DNA of 5,676 nucleotides, from positions 1-5,676 of the forward strand of contig CAAGDE010000088.1 of assembly GCA_900768535.1 (NCBI GenBank). The letters run 5' to 3'. Positions 5,518 to 5,676 of this stretch are shown here, piece after piece; position 1 is the first letter of the stretch; each line of letters starts with the position of its first letter. The translations under genes and the position numbers were made by a program. The notes under the pieces are model-generated. The model ran no database searches and was not told where the DNA came from. It saw only the letters and a program-made list of their open reading frames with translations. The stretch is from Clostridia bacterium (lineage in GTDB: Bacteria > Bacillota > Clostridia > Oscillospirales > CAG-272).

Positions 5518-5602
5518 GGGGGAAGACCTTGGGGCTCTGCCCCAAACCCCGCCTAACCCTTTCTTAGAAGAAAGGTTTAGGAATCCAAAGAATTTCACTG
5601 AG
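5518..5602 (-). repeat. Two-hairpin repeat family A, inverted copy after the lipoprotein gene
   Basis: It begins GGGGGAAGACC directly after the TGA stop codon. Hairpin 2 is TTGGGGC (5529-5535) with GCCCCAA (5539-5545), and hairpin 1 is 5552-5565 with 5568-5581 (one mismatch, loop AG). It closes with ACTGAG (5597-5602), the inverted form of the CTCAGT boundary. Compared with copies 1-3, hairpin 2 has G:C in place of A:T at one stem position, changed on both sides. It could fold at the 3' end of the gyrA-lipoprotein mRNA, but the T-run expected of an intrinsic terminator is missing. Confidence 0.85.
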
Positions 5603-5676
5603 AAGGGCATACCCCCGACCAACGCACCGTAAAGTCTGTTCGGTACGTCAATCGGGGGTATGCCCTTCTCAGTGAA
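5594..5676. repeat. Perfect 25-bp inverted repeat at the window end
   Basis: The left arm 5594-5618 (TTCACTGAGAAGGGCATACC...) and the right arm 5652-5676 are exact reverse complements, separated by 33 nt. The spacer can extend the stem: 5622-5629 pairs with 5641-5648 with one mismatch, leaving an 11-nt loop. The left arm overlaps the end of the preceding family A copy, and the right arm ends CTCAGTGAA, resembling the start of a forward family A copy. It may be a genuine spacer between two facing copies, a MITE-like end, or an assembly fold-back. Confidence 0.8.

Noticed and set aside
1..5676. Transposase, integrase, tRNA or rRNA genes
   Set aside because: None seen on either strand; the non-coding segments are accounted for by repeats and leaders.

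Overview
The window carries four genes, all on the + strand, in two apparent transcription units. Protein families (a clostridial-type GyrA, a RelA/SpoT-domain small alarmone synthetase, an MreD-like membrane protein and a Cys-lipidated lipoprotein), strong AGGAGG-like ribosome binding sites and GC-rich codons point to a GC-rich Firmicute, most likely a gut clostridium of the Oscillospiraceae/Ruminococcaceae type. That placement is inference. Both ends of the window lie in repeated or palindromic DNA, as is common for short contigs that break at repeats.

Layout. 1-247: non-coding, with a GC-rich repeat (family B) and a two-hairpin repeat (family A, copy 1) that runs almost into the ribosome binding site of the first gene. 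248-766: MreD-like cell-shape membrane protein. 767-944: spacer holding family A copy 2. 945-1703: (p)ppGpp synthetase of the single-domain YwaC/RelP type. 1704-2294: 591 non-coding bases holding an inverted family A copy, an inverted family B copy, a small hairpin, three 25-bp direct repeats, a possible promoter, a G-poor leader and family A copy 3. 2295-4886: gyrA. 4879-5517: a lipoprotein of unknown function that overlaps the end of gyrA by 8 bases. 5518-5676: an inverted family A copy, then a perfect 25-bp inverted repeat ending at the last base.

The genes are mostly housekeeping: cell-shape machinery, stringent-response signalling and DNA supercoiling. The most unusual feature is the five-copy family A repeat. 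Every copy has a 13-15 bp A/T-rich hairpin followed by a 7-bp G/C-rich hairpin and a GGTCTT end, and in every copy the GGTCTT end faces a gene: forward copies stop 11-28 bases before start codons, reversed copies begin 2-5 bases after stop codons. Each transcription unit is therefore bracketed by an inverted pair, so the 5' leader and 3' flank of one mRNA could base-pair. Other points worth checking are a Gly in GyrA where fluoroquinolone-sensitive enzymes usually have Asp/Glu, the gyrA-lipoprotein overlap, the MreD/alarmone-synthetase pairing, and a shift from G-ending to C-ending codons near the 3' ends of three genes.
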